From contig DCGS01000010.1 in NCBI GenBank assembly GCA_002314645.1, positions 1-6,871 of the forward strand: a DNA stretch of 6,871 bases, written 5' to 3'. Under the pieces are notes generated by a model, which had not been told where the DNA came from, searched no databases, and saw nothing but the letters and a program-made list of their open reading frames with translations. This stretch comes from Ruminococcaceae bacterium UBA1772 (GTDB lineage Bacteria > Bacillota > Clostridia > Oscillospirales > Acutalibacteraceae). Positions 5,535 through 6,871 of this stretch are shown piece by piece; the stretch's first letter is position 1, and each line of letters starts with the position of its first letter. The position numbers and the translations under genes are program-made.

Positions 5535-5562
5535 GCTTCAAAAAGTTAAATTTACTGCTACT

Positions 5563-5591
5563 ATTCTATATATTTTAGAGCTTTATGTCAA
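5563..5591 (-). promoter_or_regulatory. Sigma-A-type promoter of the DivIVA-like/fumarase-beta operon
   Basis: On the - strand a perfect TTGACA (5586-5591) and TAGAAT (5563-5568) are separated by exactly 17 bases. A start site near 5556 would leave a leader of about 33 bases. This is the best promoter in the window. Confidence 0.8.
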
Positions 5592-5593
5592 AT

Positions 5594-5622
5594 TTGCTTT
5601 TATAATTAAAATATTATATAAT
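5594..5622 (+). promoter_or_regulatory. Sigma-A-type promoter of coaX
   Basis: TTGCTT (5594-5599) and a perfect TATAAT (5617-5622) are separated by 17 bases. Its -35 begins 2 bases from the -35 of the divergent promoter. A second TATAAT (5601-5606) lies in the spacer but lacks a -35 at the right distance. The start near 5629 gives a leader of about 49 bases. Confidence 0.65.
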
Positions 5623-5625
5623 TCC

Positions 5626-5655
5626 CGTGTCGGTTGTACTTTTAAAGACAACACG
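5626..5655 (+). other. Small hairpin in the coaX leader
   Basis: GTTGT (5633-5637) pairs with ACAAC (5648-5652); CTT/AAG inside and CGT/ACG outside can extend the stem. It would form at the very 5' end of the predicted transcript, 8 bases before the AAGGAGG, leaving the ribosome site free. It could protect the 5' end of the mRNA. It has no T-tract and no recognisable riboswitch core. Confidence 0.35.
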
Positions 5656-5663
5656 AAGTAAAA

Positions 5664-5670
5664 AAGGAGG
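5664..5670 (+). promoter_or_regulatory. Ribosome binding site deciding the coaX start
   Basis: A full-consensus AAGGAGG lies 7 bases before the ATG at 5678. The frame is open back to a GTG at 5627, but that would put this site inside the coding region and add 17 residues ahead of the conserved N-terminal DAGNT motif. Confidence 0.85.
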
Positions 5671-5677
5671 AATAAAA

Positions 5678-6445
5678 ATGCTTCTTGTAATTGATGCTGG
5701 AAATACAAATATTACTATCGGCACTTATAAAAAGGACGAATTGCTTTTTGTATCCAGACTTGCAACTGATAGAAAAGCTACAAAAGATCAGCTTGCAATT
5801 TCTCTTGAGAGTATTTTTAGCCTAAACGCGGTTAAAGCAAAGGAATTCCGTGGAGCAATTATTTGCTCAGTCGTACCGGAAATTACTCAAGCTTTAAGTG
5901 AAGCCGTAAGCACACTTACAGGTGCTACTCCTCTCATTGTTGGACCTGGCCTTAAAACCAGTCTCAACATAAAAATTGACAACCCATCAGAACTTGGTTC
6001 CGATCTTGTAGCAGATGCAGTTGGAGCCATTTCCAAGTACCCTCTTCCATGCCTTATTTTAGACCTTGGCACAGCAACTAAAATAAGCGTTGTAAGTAAA
6101 GAAGGGGCATTCCTTGGTTGTACAATTTCTCCAGGAGTTAAAATTTCTCTTGGCGCTTTAGCAGAGGGTGCATCACAGCTTTCACAGATTAGCCTCACCT
6201 CTCCTACTCACACAATTGGAACAAACACCGCAGACAGCATTAGAGCAGGTATTGTTTATGGAACTGCAGACATGCTTGACGGTCTTTGTAACAGAATTGA
6301 GGAGGAACTTGGTGGTCCAGTGGCATCAATAATTGCAACTGGTGGCCTTTCAATGATTGCAAAGTACTGTAAGCACGACATCATTTTTGACGAGAACCTA
6401 GTTCTTTTAGGTCTCAAAACAATTTACGACAAGAACTGTAAATAA
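5678..6445 (+). CDS. coaX: Type III pantothenate kinase
   Basis: A 255-residue CoaX, the usual family length. It phosphorylates pantothenate, the first step of coenzyme A synthesis, in the cytoplasm; the fold is of the acetate/sugar kinase (ASKHA) type. Motifs in order: the phosphate-binding start MLLVIDAGNTNITIG (D6, N9, T10), CSVVPEIT (63-70), NPSELGSDLVADAVGA (102-117) with the presumed catalytic D109, DLGTAT (129-134), GCTISPGVKISLGAL (147-161), a TIGTNTADSIRAGIVYG segment (179-195), and TGGL (221-224) near the end. The region usually reading GADR..NA in the family is GSDLVADA here, losing the Arg but keeping the Asp; I recall clostridial homologues with this wording. The downstream transporter gene follows after 58 bases with no terminator, so the two are probably one operon. 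Confidence 0.93.
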   Translation: MLLVIDAGNTNITIGTYKKDELLFVSRLATDRKATKDQLAISLESIFSLNAVKAKEFRGAIICSVVPEITQALSEAVSTLTGATPLIVGPGLKTSLNIKIDNPSELGSDLVADAVGAISKYPLPCLILDLGTATKISVVSKEGAFLGCTISPGVKISLGALAEGASQLSQISLTSPTHTIGTNTADSIRAGIVYGTADMLDGLCNRIEEELGGPVASIIATGGLSMIAKYCKHDIIFDENLVLLGLKTIYDKNCK

Positions 6446-6493
6446 TCAGTTCACAAAGCAATGTATCCGACAAAAGGGCGGAACATAAGCAAA

Positions 6494-6497
6494 GGAG
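6494..6497 (+). promoter_or_regulatory. Ribosome binding site of the ECF S-component gene
   Basis: AAAGGAG ends 6 bases before the ATG at 6504. The preceding 58-base gap after coaX shows no clear promoter or terminator. Confidence 0.7.
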
Positions 6498-6503
6498 AAC
6501 ATA

Positions 6504-6871
6504 ATGAAAAAACAACAAGCAAACTCAAAAATTTTATTTATGACTGAACTCGGTGTATTAGTTGCCATTATTATTCTCATGGCATTCACACCAATTGGTT
6601 ATATTAAAACAGCCGGTCTTGAAATTACTTTAATTACAATCCCAGTTATTGTTGGTGCCATAACACTTGGACCTGTTGCAGGTCTCATTCTTGGAACAGT
6701 ATTTGGTGTTACAAGCTTCCTTCAGTGCGTTATGGGCATTTCTGCATTCGGTGTAGCACTTCTTGGAATCAACCCATTTTTCTGCTTCCTTGTATGTGTG
6801 CCTACAAGAATGCTCATGGGACTTTTAACCGGCCTTATATTCAAAGCGCTTAAGAACCTTAAGAATGTTTC
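6504..6871 (+). CDS. ECF transporter S component, probably for pantothenate (partial, 3' end cut)
   Basis: An open frame runs from the ATG at 6504 to the window edge, giving 122 residues with no stop. After a basic start (MKKQQANSK) it is very hydrophobic. Membrane segments are likely at about 12-32, 41-53, 55-76, 79-98 and 102-114. The string MAFTPIGYIKTAGLEITLITIPVIVGAITLGPVAGLILG (split here as MAFTPIGYIK and LITIPVIVGA, then LGPVAGLILG) and VPTRMLMGLLTGLIF are typical of ECF-type vitamin S components. These bind the substrate in the membrane and share an EcfT/EcfA energising module, not seen here. The position directly behind coaX suggests pantothenate uptake (PanT-like), so this operon would import and phosphorylate the vitamin. 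Substrate is inference from context only. About a third or more of the protein probably lies beyond the window, as S components are usually around 170-220 residues. Confidence 0.85.
   Translation, partial: MKKQQANSKILFMTELGVLVAIIILMAFTPIGYIKTAGLEITLITIPVIVGAITLGPVAGLILGTVFGVTSFLQCVMGISAFGVALLGINPFFCFLVCVPTRMLMGLLTGLIFKALKNLKNV

Noticed and set aside
5524..5541. Upstream TTG start for the DivIVA-like protein
   Set aside because: GGAGAG at 5529-5534 is correctly spaced for the ATG at 5523, not for the TTG.
5627..5677. Upstream GTG start for CoaX
   Set aside because: It would place the perfect AAGGAGG inside the coding region and add residues before the conserved N-terminal phosphate-binding motif; the GTG also lies at or just before the predicted transcription start.
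1..6871. Mobile element, CRISPR array, tRNA or defence system
   Set aside because: No transposase or integrase, no regularly spaced repeats, no tRNA cloverleaf, and no defence-type domains were found on either strand; gene content is housekeeping.

Overview
The window looks like ordinary chromosomal DNA from a low-GC Gram-positive anaerobe of the class Clostridia, plausibly an Oscillospiraceae/Ruminococcaceae-type gut bacterium. This rests on AT-rich intergenic DNA, strong AGGAGG-type ribosome binding sites, a long clostridial-type PRPP synthetase, NAD-dependent DNA ligase, a DUF1292 protein, type III pantothenate kinase and an ECF transporter S component. The taxonomic placement is inference from protein character, not a database match. 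I see no insertion sequence, phage gene, CRISPR array, tRNA or rRNA, and base and codon use look uniform.

Layout from left to right. (1) 54-1289 (+) is a long-form ribose-phosphate pyrophosphokinase. It ends at a perfectly palindromic bidirectional terminator shared with a convergent operon. (2) 1343-3714 (-) is that operon: ligA (NAD+-dependent DNA ligase), then a small NifX/NifB-type metal-cofactor protein with a His/Cys-rich tail. (3) 3715-3920 is a 206-bp divergent control region. It carries the ligA promoter, the promoter of the rightward gene, an inverted repeat and DnaA-box-like repeats. (4) 3921-4247 (+) is a very acidic DUF1292 protein. (5) 4270-4510 holds no gene but has a perfect -10 box and a long, highly structured sequence that I read as probable 6S RNA (ssrS), followed by a strong bidirectional terminator. 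(6) 4517-5523 (-) is a two-gene operon: a DivIVA-like coiled-coil protein followed by the beta subunit of an Fe-S fumarase/tartrate dehydratase, with no alpha subunit in view. (7) 5524-5677 is a second divergent control region with two back-to-back sigma-A-type promoters. (8) 5678-6871 (+) is coaX (type III pantothenate kinase), then an ECF transporter S component cut by the window end. The pair fits pantothenate uptake and phosphorylation.

The genes are mostly core housekeeping: nucleotide precursor supply, DNA joining, transcription control by 6S RNA, coenzyme A synthesis and a fumarase-type hydratase. No convincing new multi-gene system is visible. The points most worth a second look are the structured RNA and its competing helices, the fumarase beta subunit without its partner, the metal-binding tail on the ligA-linked NifX-like protein, and the repeats between ligA and the DUF1292 gene.
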